13,924 nucleotides of DNA, from NCBI GenBank assembly GCA_905372605.1, contig CAJPPQ010000018.1, positions 1-13,924 of the forward strand, written 5' to 3'. A model generated the notes under the pieces. That model was not told the DNA's origin. It did no database searches and saw only the letters and a list, made by a program, of their open reading frames with translations. Within the stretch, counting starts at the first letter, position 1; each line of letters begins with the position of its first letter. The stretch is from Porphyromonadaceae bacterium. GTDB taxonomy: Bacteria > Bacteroidota > Bacteroidia > Bacteroidales > Paludibacteraceae. This document shows positions 7,123 through 13,915 of this stretch, in pieces. The position numbers and the translations under genes are program-made.

Positions 7123-8406
7123 ATGAGTAGATTAACAATAGTAGGCGTACAGTGGGGCGACGAGGGTAAAGGTAAGATGACAGACTATCTCGCACAAAAA
7201 TCGGATGTCGTCGTGCGCTATCAGGGAGGCAACAATGCCGGCCATACGATTACTTTCGGCGGTCAGCGATATGCCTTGCAGAGTATACCGTCGGGGATAT
7301 TCAGCCCCAACATAAAAAACGTAATGGCAAACGGTATGGTCATAAATCCCAAAGCAGTACTCGATGAACTTCAAAAACTCAGAGAGATGGGTATCACCGA
7401 CTACCAACTATTCATATCGGACCGTGCCAGTGTGGTAATGCCTTACCATATCGAGCTCGACGGGGCATACGAAAGCCTCAAGAAAGGCAGCGTCATAGGC
7501 ACTACAAACAAAGGAATAGGACCGGCGTATGCCGATAAATACAATAGAACAGGTATCCGTATCGGCGACCTACTCCACAAAGAGTATCTCAGAGAACGCC
7601 TCGACGACGCTATAAGTATGGTAAACATACAGATGCGAGTACTGCGTCGCAAGAGATACAATCTGCATACACTATGCGAAGAGTATGCCGAGTACGGAAG
7701 GCTATTGAGCCCATATATTTGCGATACGTCGCGGCTACTGTACGATGAGGTAAAGAAAGACTCTCGTATACTATTCGAGGGAGCACAAGGCGTAATGCTC
7801 TGTATCGAACACGGCACATATCCGTTCGTTACTTCATCTTCGCCTGCTACTATAAGCGTACCGCTCGGTACGGGTATCCCACCGAAATATATCGACCATT
7901 CGCTCGGAATATGCAAAGCATATAATACACGAGTAGGTTCGGGTGTATTCCCTACCGAAATTACGAATTCGACAGCCTACTACATCAGAGACAGAGGCAA
8001 TGAGTACGGCACTGTCACCGGACGCCCCAGACGTATCGGGTTCCTCGATACCGTCGCTCTTAGACACGCTTGCCGTATCTCGGGCATCGACTCGCTGGCA
8101 GTGATGCTCTTCGACGTACTGTCGGGGATATCGGAGCTGAGAATTTGCACTCACTACGAGCTAAACAATAAGCAAATCGACTACGTACCATCTACCATAT
8201 ACGAGTACGAAAAGTGTAAACCCATATATATGAATATGCCCGTATGGAGCGAAGATATTTCGGCGTGTCGCTCGTTCAACGAACTGCCCGAGAACGCAAA
8301 GTATTATCTAAAAAAGATAGAAGAACTAACCGATACACCTATCTCTTACGTATCGGTTGGTCCCGATAGAGAACAGACTATCGAGGTAAAAAAACTGAAT
8401 TTATAA
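7123..8406 (+). CDS. purA: Adenylosuccinate synthetase
   Basis: This 427-residue cytoplasmic enzyme couples IMP and aspartate with GTP hydrolysis to give adenylosuccinate, the first committed step from IMP to AMP. The P-loop-like WGDEGKGK (residues 11-18) holds the catalytic Asp13, and GGNNAGHT (35-42) holds the catalytic His41. IGTTNKGIGPAY (125-136) and LFEGAQG (217-223) bind IMP, GTVTGRPRR (296-304) is the aspartate/IMP loop, and SVGPDREQT (411-419) is the C-terminal signature. Length is normal. Two places are odd: the usual LLDIDHG is MLCIEHG (225-231), and the usual SSN-x-x-xGG loop reads SSSPATISVPLG (238-249). ATG 7123 is chosen because family similarity starts there. The SIMPL-domain gene follows after 67 bases with no clear terminator between. 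Confidence 0.96.
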   Translation: MSRLTIVGVQWGDEGKGKMTDYLAQKSDVVVRYQGGNNAGHTITFGGQRYALQSIPSGIFSPNIKNVMANGMVINPKAVLDELQKLREMGITDYQLFISDRASVVMPYHIELDGAYESLKKGSVIGTTNKGIGPAYADKYNRTGIRIGDLLHKEYLRERLDDAISMVNIQMRVLRRKRYNLHTLCEEYAEYGRLLSPYICDTSRLLYDEVKKDSRILFEGAQGVMLCIEHGTYPFVTSSSPATISVPLGTGIPPKYIDHSLGICKAYNTRVGSGVFPTEITNSTAYYIRDRGNEYGTVTGRPRRIGFLDTVALRHACRISGIDSLAVMLFDVLSGISELRICTHYELNNKQIDYVPSTIYEYEKCKPIYMNMPVWSEDISACRSFNELPENAKYYLKKIEELTDTPISYVSVGPDREQTIEVKKLNL

Positions 8407-8410
8407 CTGC

Positions 8411-8436
8411 CTGACGAATAGAAAATCTATCGTCAG
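8411..8436 (+). repeat. Bulged inverted repeat between purA and the SIMPL-domain gene
   Basis: CTGACGAATAG (8411-8421) pairs with CTATCGTCAG (8427-8436) over 10 bp with one bulged A and an AAAAT loop. On the plus strand it is followed by A7 rather than a T-run, so it is not a standard terminator for purA. It may be an mRNA processing or stabilising hairpin in a purA transcript that continues into the next gene. Function is unknown. Confidence 0.5.
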
Positions 8437-8473
8437 AAAAAAATAATTAAACCACATAAATTTAATAACGAAA

Positions 8474-9214
8474 ATGGACAATAAAAGCAATCTGATTTTA
8501 GGTGCTTGCATAGCACTCGGTCTCATAGTGTTGGGTGTATTTATCAACAAGGGACTACAAAGTTTCTCAAACAAAGAGAGAGTAGTGACAGTCAAAGGTC
8601 TTGCCGAACAATACGTCAAAGCCGACAACGCTACCATCGTCATCGACATTCGCTTCACAAGCGACGATCCAAAGAGTATAGTATCGGCTATCGACAGCCG
8701 TGTATCGAAGATATCGGAGTATCTCAGTAGCAAAGGATATGGCGATATCAAGGTATCTGACCTCAATCTGTTCGACTCGAAGAGCTACTACGAGCAGAAA
8801 TGGAACGGCGAACGATACGTCGATGTAAAAAAAGACCGTTACAGCGGCTCCAAAGATATACGTATCGACATCAAAGACGTAGAGACTGCCGGCGAGATAT
8901 CAAATACTATCAATATCGACCTGATAAACAAGAATTTGTCGAGCGACGTAAACTGTTCGTACAAATTCCCCGAACTGAACTCCATCAAGCCTAAACTCAT
9001 CGAAGAGAGCACCAAGAACGCTCGTATAGCAGGCGAACAGTTCGCCAAAGACTCGAAGTCGAAGCTCGGAAAAATCAAAACGGCATCGCAAGGACAAATA
9101 TCTCTGGCAGGGGAGTTTTATTCGGAAGAAGATGCCGTATCGGATACTCCCACCGAACCGTATATACAGAAAGCTCGGGTAGTATCGACTATAGTATTCT
9201 TCCTCGAAGACTAA
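8474..9214 (+). CDS. SIMPL-domain (DUF541) protein, membrane-anchored
   Basis: The protein has 246 residues. A single hydrophobic N-terminal segment (about residues 7-24, ILGACIALGLIVLGVFI) looks like a signal anchor, placing the rest in the periplasm or on the cell surface. The SIMPL domain starts at RVVTVKGLAEQYVKADNATI (about 36-55), a conserved opening strand of the family. It continues through two helix-strand repeats to the end, with RVVSTIVFFL as the final strand. The family is widespread in bacterial envelopes. Its founding eukaryotic member interacts with a signalling kinase, and the best-known bacterial relative (BP26) forms ring-like oligomers, but no enzymatic role is established. 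There is no catalytic motif I can point to. The ATG has an A-rich upstream stretch and no Shine-Dalgarno sequence. It probably depends on the purA promoter, because I see no usable promoter in the 67-base gap. Confidence 0.85.
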   Translation: MDNKSNLILGACIALGLIVLGVFINKGLQSFSNKERVVTVKGLAEQYVKADNATIVIDIRFTSDDPKSIVSAIDSRVSKISEYLSSKGYGDIKVSDLNLFDSKSYYEQKWNGERYVDVKKDRYSGSKDIRIDIKDVETAGEISNTINIDLINKNLSSDVNCSYKFPELNSIKPKLIEESTKNARIAGEQFAKDSKSKLGKIKTASQGQISLAGEFYSEEDAVSDTPTEPYIQKARVVSTIVFFLED

Positions 9215-9243
9215 GAAATTTTATACTATAATTATAAATCAGC

Positions 9244-9271
9244 AAAGGACTGCCGTTTTCGGTAGTCCTTT
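9244..9271. terminator. Terminator between convergent SIMPL and glycosyltransferase genes
   Basis: AAAGGACTGCCG (9244-9255) pairs with CGGTAGTCCTTT (9260-9271) over 12 bp with one G-T wobble and a TTTT loop. ATTGATTT follows on the plus strand. It lies 29 bases after the SIMPL stop (9214) and 41 bases beyond the glycosyltransferase stop (9313, opposite strand). It therefore terminates the rightward operon and probably serves both directions, although the T-run is weak on the minus strand. Confidence 0.8.
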
Positions 9272-9312
9272 ATTGATTTAAAACCAATACGTTTTGAAAC
9301 GATATGAGCCTA

Positions 9313-10215
9313 TCAATGCCCCAGAAGTCCTCGAGTAACATTGCGGCGGAAAGCAAATATCTTAGCCGCTTTCTCGGGCGATAGCCTCAGCGTAAGACCA
9401 ATGCCGAGTATTATGGTAGCTATCCACTTTATACCCTCTGCCACAAGCCTTTTACCAAACACAGCCTTTGATACCGACAGCGTCCGCAGCCTTTCGCTCC
9501 TACCGATAGAGAGTGTAAGGTTATCGAAATATTGCTTCGTCAGTTTACTCTGCGGTATGATATGATACAATATCATCGACGGAAGGTAATATATAGGCAT
9601 ATCGAGCCTTTTCATACTATAAAAAATAGCCTTCTCTTCACCACTGATAAGCAGATTGCCTCGCCTGCCGAGAGCGGGGTCGAAGCGGCCGACGCGGTCG
9701 AACACCTCTCGGCGATATGCGGCATTACCACCGCTCGGGAAACGGCTACCAGTCATACGTATCACACGCCGCCCCTCGTCTTTGTAGGCAGTGATGAGCT
9801 CCCGCGTGTATTTCGACATCCACTTCGGCTCTTCGGTCTCGTATACGGGATATATAGCGCCGCCGGCAGCCATAGCATCGGGGTATCGGTCGAAAAAATC
9901 TGCAATGGTGCTCAAGTACTCTCTATTGACCGTTGCATCGTCGTCGACATAGACCAAAATATCGCCTTTCGCCTCTTCGATACCGCGATTACGGGCGTAG
10001 GAGAGCCCTTGCGAAGTCTCGCAGCATACGCTGAAATTTATCTGCGGATAGTCGCTCCCAAAGCGTCGGCATTCGCCCTCGGTATCGTCGGTAGAGTTGT
10101 TGTTTACTACTAATATCTCATACTTCGATGTGTCGAAATCGTTTTCGGCGATGCTTTTGAGGCAGTTGTAAATATATTTCCGACGATTGTAGGTACAAAT
10201 TATTACTGATAGCAT
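9313..10215 (-). CDS. Glycosyltransferase family 2 (GT-A fold)
   Basis: This 300-residue enzyme transfers a sugar from a nucleotide-sugar donor, probably at the cytoplasmic face of the inner membrane. LSVIICTYNRRKYI (residues 2-15) is the classic GT2 opening, and VVNNNSTDDT (36-45) is the nucleotide-binding loop. GLSYARNRGIEEAKGDILVY (70-89) leads into the DDD metal-binding motif at 91-93. FPSGGNAAYRREVFDRVG (159-176) and SGEEKAIF (191-198, with the likely catalytic base region) follow. A hydrophobic stretch (about 264-276) and a basic amphipathic tail may hold it to the membrane. It is the last gene of a leftward cluster with folD and a beta-barrel gene, 22 bases after the latter. The donor and acceptor cannot be told. 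A role in O-antigen, A-LPS, capsule or protein glycosylation is open, since no other polysaccharide genes are nearby. Confidence 0.92.
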   Translation of the reverse strand: MLSVIICTYNRRKYIYNCLKSIAENDFDTSKYEILVVNNNSTDDTEGECRRFGSDYPQINFSVCCETSQGLSYARNRGIEEAKGDILVYVDDDATVNREYLSTIADFFDRYPDAMAAGGAIYPVYETEEPKWMSKYTRELITAYKDEGRRVIRMTGSRFPSGGNAAYRREVFDRVGRFDPALGRRGNLLISGEEKAIFYSMKRLDMPIYYLPSMILYHIIPQSKLTKQYFDNLTLSIGRSERLRTLSVSKAVFGKRLVAEGIKWIATIILGIGLTLRLSPEKAAKIFAFRRNVTRGLLGH

Positions 10216-10237
10216 TTTTTATCGTTTTTATAGGTGA

Positions 10238-11146
10238 TTAAAAATCTTGTATACAACGGCAATGCCCTATCTTCCGATGCCCCCATAGCAGAGTGAGCCG
10301 CACACCGAACGAAAGAGTGAGCCACCTCTTTCCATCTGCCGATGGGTCGAAAAAGAATGTCGACAAAGCGGGTACAAACTCTTCTGTGGTAGATATATCT
10401 TTTATAAGGCTGCCGTCTACGGTCTTTTGGCTCTTTTCGAGCTTGGTATAGCCAACGTCTAAAAACAGAGCTATTCGTGGCACTGCCGCCCAAAACGTCT
10501 TGTCTGCCAATTGCCGCCCTACCTCGACAGAGCCGTATACCGAAGGCTCGAGATTCAACTTATTGCCGTAAAGACGCTTAGCCGTACCGTATCCGTGGTT
10601 TGGCATATCGGACAATAAGCCGCCGCCGTCTTCGCCTATGATATGGTCGTATCGTCCACGCGAGGTTACACTTGTCGACGTCAGAGAGTATCCGTAGAAG
10701 TTATAGCCATACTTTGCCCCAAACAACACATATACATCACCGTACGAGACGAAACCCAGTTTCGCTGCGATAGCCACACTACCCACACGCTGCCTATCGA
10801 CGTTGTGTCTGAAATCGAATAGTCCGTCGTATGGCTTACCTTCGGTGCTTATCATCGGTATCGTTTCGCTGAAGTCTCTTAGCCGAGCATTTGAGGTCTG
10901 ATATCGTACTTCGCCTCCTATCTGGAATATAGTGTTTCCGCTTCGCAGGTCGTAACCGAGCCCAAAGTCTGTGGCAAGCCCACCAAGGTATGCCACCTTG
11001 TCTCTTGAGGCAATAAGATTATTGTATCCGCCCGATATCCACACGGCAAAACTGTTTACTGTCTGCGGATATAGTGTGTTTGCAAACAGAAACACGACGA
11101 AAGACAAAGAGACTCTCCTCAGACTATCGGCAGGTATTGTCTTCAT
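10238..11146 (-). CDS. Predicted outer-membrane beta-barrel protein, function unknown
   Basis: The protein has 302 residues and no family I recognise. A basic N-region and hydrophobic segment (about residues 10-25, ending FANTLYPQ) look like a Sec signal peptide with cleavage near residue 28. After it come many alternating amphipathic strands rich in Gly and aromatic residues, such as AVWISGGYN, GGLATDFGLGYDL, TIFQIGGEVRYQ, GSVAIAAKLGFVS, VYVLFGAKYGYNFYGYSL, EPSVYGSVEVGRQL, RIALFLDVGYTKL and WLTLSFGVRLTLLWG. This pattern is expected of a small outer-membrane barrel of perhaps 10-12 strands. An unusual short tail with two cysteines (GHCRCIQDF) follows the last strand and ends in Phe. The gene sits 69 bases downstream of folD and 22 bases upstream of the glycosyltransferase, with no promoter seen in either gap, so it is probably in one transcript. 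A pore, adhesin or assembly role is possible but not shown. Confidence 0.72.
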   Translation of the reverse strand: MKTIPADSLRRVSLSFVVFLFANTLYPQTVNSFAVWISGGYNNLIASRDKVAYLGGLATDFGLGYDLRSGNTIFQIGGEVRYQTSNARLRDFSETIPMISTEGKPYDGLFDFRHNVDRQRVGSVAIAAKLGFVSYGDVYVLFGAKYGYNFYGYSLTSTSVTSRGRYDHIIGEDGGGLLSDMPNHGYGTAKRLYGNKLNLEPSVYGSVEVGRQLADKTFWAAVPRIALFLDVGYTKLEKSQKTVDGSLIKDISTTEEFVPALSTFFFDPSADGKRWLTLSFGVRLTLLWGHRKIGHCRCIQDF

Positions 11147-11215
11147 ACCAACAACTTATACGAGTGGTTAAGGCGGTTGCAACTATTTATCACGGTGACA
11201 GTCGCCGTCGGTGGT

Positions 11216-12070
11216 TTATTTTGCTACATTTCTGAGATAACACTCAATGGTATTCTCCATCAAGCAGCAGATAGTCATCGGACCCACTCCGCCGGGTACC
11301 TTGGTGATATACGAAGTCTTATCGGCACAAGCATCGAAATCGACATCGCCACAGAGTTTGCCGGTAGCCTCGTCGCGATTAACTCCGACGTCGATTACTA
11401 CGGCTCCCTGTTTTACGAAGTCGGCAGTAACGAACTTCGCCTTTCCTATGGCTACGACCAAAATATCGGCTTTGGCACACACCTGAGGCAAGTTTTCGGT
11501 CTTGCTATGGGTGATAGTAACGGTGGCATTCTCGTTGAGCAGGAGTTTGCTTACGGGCAGCCCCACGATATTGCTACGCCCTATTACTACTACGTTTTTG
11601 CCTTTCATCTCTATGTTTTGGCTCTTCAGAAGTTTTATTACTCCTTTGGGAGTGCAGGGTACTACGCAGTCGGTATTGCTCCAAAGCCCGGCCACATTGA
11701 GCGGATGGAATCCGTCGACGTCTTTCTCGCGTCTGATAGCCGATATCACTTTTTTCTCGTCGATATGCTTTGGTAACGGTAGCTGTACCAGAATACCGTC
11801 GACCGAAGAGTCGGCGTTGAGTTCGTCTATTTTACGGAGAAGTTCGGCTTCGGTAGTCGAAGCGTCGAGACGTATGGTCTCGTTGAGGATTCCCACCTCT
11901 TCCGAAGCTTTGGCTTTGCCCGTAACGTACGAAACGCTACCGGGGTCGTTGCCCACGAGGATTACCGATAGTTTCGGCAGCCGTCCGTATCTCTCTTTGT
12001 AGGTTGCCACTTGCTTTGCCATATCGGCTTTCAGACGTGCCGATAGGTCTTTTCCTGATATTACTTGCAT
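11216..12070 (-). CDS. folD: Bifunctional methylenetetrahydrofolate dehydrogenase / methenyltetrahydrofolate cyclohydrolase
   Basis: This 284-residue cytoplasmic enzyme interconverts 5,10-methylene-, 5,10-methenyl- and 10-formyl-tetrahydrofolate with NADP+, feeding purine and formyl-methionine synthesis. The active site is intact. SYVTGKAKASEEVG (residues 47-60) holds Tyr48 and the catalytic Lys52, VQLPLP (95-100) holds Gln96, and KDVDGFHP (116-123) holds Asp119. GRSNIVGLP (164-172) is the dinucleotide-binding loop, and VPGGVGPMT (258-266) is the C-terminal signature. Length matches E. coli FolD. Translation starts at the ATG complementary to 12068-12070, where family similarity begins. It is the first gene of a leftward cluster with the beta-barrel and glycosyltransferase genes and shares a divergent promoter region with the CCA enzyme. 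The link to purA elsewhere in the window is metabolic rather than operonic. Confidence 0.97.
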   Translation of the reverse strand: MQVISGKDLSARLKADMAKQVATYKERYGRLPKLSVILVGNDPGSVSYVTGKAKASEEVGILNETIRLDASTTEAELLRKIDELNADSSVDGILVQLPLPKHIDEKKVISAIRREKDVDGFHPLNVAGLWSNTDCVVPCTPKGVIKLLKSQNIEMKGKNVVVIGRSNIVGLPVSKLLLNENATVTITHSKTENLPQVCAKADILVVAIGKAKFVTADFVKQGAVVIDVGVNRDEATGKLCGDVDFDACADKTSYITKVPGGVGPMTICCLMENTIECYLRNVAK

Positions 12071-12095
12071 ATTATTACTTTTTTAATTTACCGCA

Positions 12096-12103
12096 CAAAG
12101 TTA
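12096..12103 (-). promoter_or_regulatory. Candidate -7 promoter element for folD
   Basis: Read on the minus strand this is TAACTTTG, a match to TAnnTTTG. It lies 25 bases upstream of the folD ATG, giving a short leader of roughly 20 bases. A TTTA on the minus strand at 12129-12126, 22 bases upstream, is an imperfect -33 candidate. It probably drives folD, the beta-barrel gene and the glycosyltransferase gene together. Confidence 0.45.
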
Positions 12104-12138
12104 GAACTTTTTTCTATCTTAATTATAAAGAAAAATAG

Positions 12139-12146
12139 TAATTTTG
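12139..12146 (+). promoter_or_regulatory. Candidate -7 promoter element for the CCA-adding enzyme gene
   Basis: TAATTTTG fits TAnnTTTG and lies about 91 bases before ATG 12238, giving a leader of about 85 bases. No clear TTTG -33 box is present at the expected distance. It faces away from the folD element 35 bases to the left, so the two upstream regions overlap. Confidence 0.4.
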
Positions 12147-12237
12147 CAACCCAAGTGATTATTAGATACAAAAGACTGCCAACGGCCACAACAACACATT
12201 CTTTAGGGTGGTATAAACGACGAGTTTTTGACGATAA

Positions 12238-13656
12238 ATGAATTTAGCGGACAAGATAGACTGTAAGATATTTCGCACCATAGGCGACGTAGCCGACTCC
12301 GAAGGCATAGAATGCTACCTTATAGGCGGTTATGTGAGAGACTTGCTGCTCTGCCGCCCATCGAAAGACATAGACGTAGTAGTAGTAGGCAACGGCATAC
12401 GATTCGCCGAGACACTTCGGCGGCATCTGGGGCGAGGAGCTCATCTTGCAGTATTCAAGACCTACGGCACGGCACAGATAAAACATCGCGACACGGAGAT
12501 AGAGATAGTAGGAGCCCGCCGCGAATCGTACCGACACGACAGCCGCAACCCCGTCGTAGAGGAAGGCACACTCGAAGACGACCAAAACCGCCGCGATTTC
12601 ACCATCAACGCTATGGCTATCTGCCTTAACAAAGAACATTTCGGCTCGCTCGTCGACCCATTCGGAGGGCTTGCCGACCTAAGCAAACATATCATCCGCA
12701 CTCCGCTCGACGCCGATATCACATTCTCCGACGACCCACTGCGTATGATGCGTGCCATAAGATTTTCGGCACAGCTCGGATTCGATATCAAAGACGAAAC
12801 GCTCGTGGCTATCTGGCGAAACAGGGAGCGTATCGCCATCATCACCAAAGAGCGTATCGCCGACGAACTAAATAAGATAATGCTCTCGCCGAAACCTTCG
12901 GTCGGCTTCCGCCTGCTCGACACCACAGGACTGCTACCGCTGATAATGCCCGAACTCTCGGCTATGAAAGGAGTAGAATCTGTCGACGGACGGGCACACA
13001 AAGACAACTTCCTGCATTCGCTGCAGGTGCTCGACAACTTGGCAAAAGTATCCGACGATCTCTGGCTTCGGTGGGCTGCTCTGCTACACGATATCGGCAA
13101 GCCAAAGACGAAACGCTGGGAAGAGGCACGGGGCTGGACATTCCACAACCACAACTATGTAGGCTCGAAAATGGTAAAACGTATCTTCGAAAACCTCAAG
13201 CTGCCGCTCGGCGAGCAGATGAAATTCGTTCAAAAAATGGTATTGCTCCACATGCGTCCTATAGTACTGAGCGAAGACATAGTAACCGACTCGGCGGTAA
13301 GACGGCTGATATTCGATGCAGGCGACGATATCGACCATCTGATGATGCTATGCCAATGCGATATCACGTCGAACAACCTGAAAAAAGTGAAACGTTTCTC
13401 CGAAAACTTCGACCTCGTGCGTCGCAAACTCGTGGAACTCGAAGAGAAAGACCGCATACGAAACTTCCAACCTCCTGTAGACGGTACGGAGATAATGTCG
13501 GTATTCGGGCTGCCACCGTGCAGCTTGGTAGGAGAGCTCAAGACGCAGATAAAAGATGCCATTCTAGATGGTATCATACCTAATTCGCACGACGAGGCGT
13601 TTCGGTTTCTACTCGAAATAGCCGAAAAGAAAGGCATCAAACCGTCAAGAAATTAA
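12238..13656 (+). CDS. cca: CCA tRNA nucleotidyltransferase with HD domain
   Basis: This 472-residue class II nucleotidyltransferase adds or repairs the 3'-CCA of tRNAs without a template, using CTP and ATP. The catalytic head has YLIGGYVRDLLL (residues 27-38) followed by the metal-binding pair Asp44 and Asp46 in KDIDVVVV. NRRDFTINAMA (117-127) is the nucleotide-selecting region. SDDPLRMMRAIRF (164-176) starts the tRNA-binding neck domain. An HD phosphohydrolase domain follows, with FLHS (258-261), LLHDIGKPK (282-290) including His284-Asp285, FHNHN (302-306) and LLHMRP (336-341), so metal-dependent 2',3'-cyclic phosphatase or phosphodiesterase activity is possible. The length is typical of the longer HD-containing form. 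A poly(A) polymerase is a formal alternative in this superfamily. ATG 12238 is chosen because coding similarity begins soon after and the upstream DNA is non-coding. Confidence 0.93.
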   Translation: MNLADKIDCKIFRTIGDVADSEGIECYLIGGYVRDLLLCRPSKDIDVVVVGNGIRFAETLRRHLGRGAHLAVFKTYGTAQIKHRDTEIEIVGARRESYRHDSRNPVVEEGTLEDDQNRRDFTINAMAICLNKEHFGSLVDPFGGLADLSKHIIRTPLDADITFSDDPLRMMRAIRFSAQLGFDIKDETLVAIWRNRERIAIITKERIADELNKIMLSPKPSVGFRLLDTTGLLPLIMPELSAMKGVESVDGRAHKDNFLHSLQVLDNLAKVSDDLWLRWAALLHDIGKPKTKRWEEARGWTFHNHNYVGSKMVKRIFENLKLPLGEQMKFVQKMVLLHMRPIVLSEDIVTDSAVRRLIFDAGDDIDHLMMLCQCDITSNNLKKVKRFSENFDLVRRKLVELEEKDRIRNFQPPVDGTEIMSVFGLPPCSLVGELKTQIKDAILDGIIPNSHDEAFRFLLEIAEKKGIKPSRN

Positions 13657-13879
13657 GAATGTAGAGGGTTACTATGTGTGATAGTTCCTATATATTGACT
13701 ATCAAGACTTAATAGAATCGTAATTTTCCCGTTTTCTTTATTCTTACGTAGTTAATGATGTTACAATACCTTTTTTGATGAATAAAGCATTTATAAGAAT
13801 AATAAAAAGCATCTAAAGGGTGATTTTTGTTGTATGTTGTGTGATTTTTTTGAGAACGCAAATGTCGCATTTTTTTTCG
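13657..13879. other. AT-rich tail region after cca, no convincing gene
   Basis: These 223 bases lie between the cca stop and the terminal palindrome. ACTAT (13671-13675), ATAGT (13681-13685) and ACTAT (13698-13702) can form two mutually exclusive short hairpins, the longer being TGATAGT/ACTATCA. These are weak and have no T-run. The rest is T- and A-rich, with T8 just before the palindrome. No promoter, RNA gene or coding frame is convincing. Confidence 0.5.
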
Positions 13880-13915
13880 GTTACTCCCGCCGTACGGCGG
13901 GAGTAACTTTTTCCC
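13880..13915 (+). terminator. Perfect 28-bp palindrome followed by a T-run: strong terminator
   Basis: Bases 13880-13907 are an exact palindrome (arm GTTACTCCCGCCGT and its complement), able to form at least a 12-bp GC-rich stem with a GTAC loop. A T-run ending at 13912 follows. On the plus strand this is a very strong intrinsic terminator shape. On the minus strand the hairpin is followed by A-rich sequence, so it would not work leftward. It lies 223 bases past the cca stop, unusually far. It may terminate cca read-through, an unseen small transcript, or be a dispersed palindromic element. Confidence 0.75.

Noticed and set aside
8098..8124. Apparent loss in PurA of the Lys of the E. coli TKLD guanine-contact motif (here MLFD).
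   Set aside because: From memory the Bacillus enzyme also lacks Lys at this place, so it is a family variant and not evidence of lost function.
11160..11177. A stretch resembling the D-arm of a class II tRNA (GAGTGGTTAAGGCGGT) in the folD to beta-barrel gap.
   Set aside because: No acceptor stem, anticodon arm or T-arm can be built around it; the gap is only 69 bases.
11192..11208. A small hairpin (ACGGTGA/TCGCCGT, 3-base loop) after folD.
   Set aside because: The stem is short and no T-run follows on the minus strand, so it is not a convincing terminator.
11177..11776. A 199-codon plus-strand frame opposite folD.
   Set aside because: folD on the minus strand has a fully intact active site over the same bases, and the plus-strand translation has no recognisable motif.
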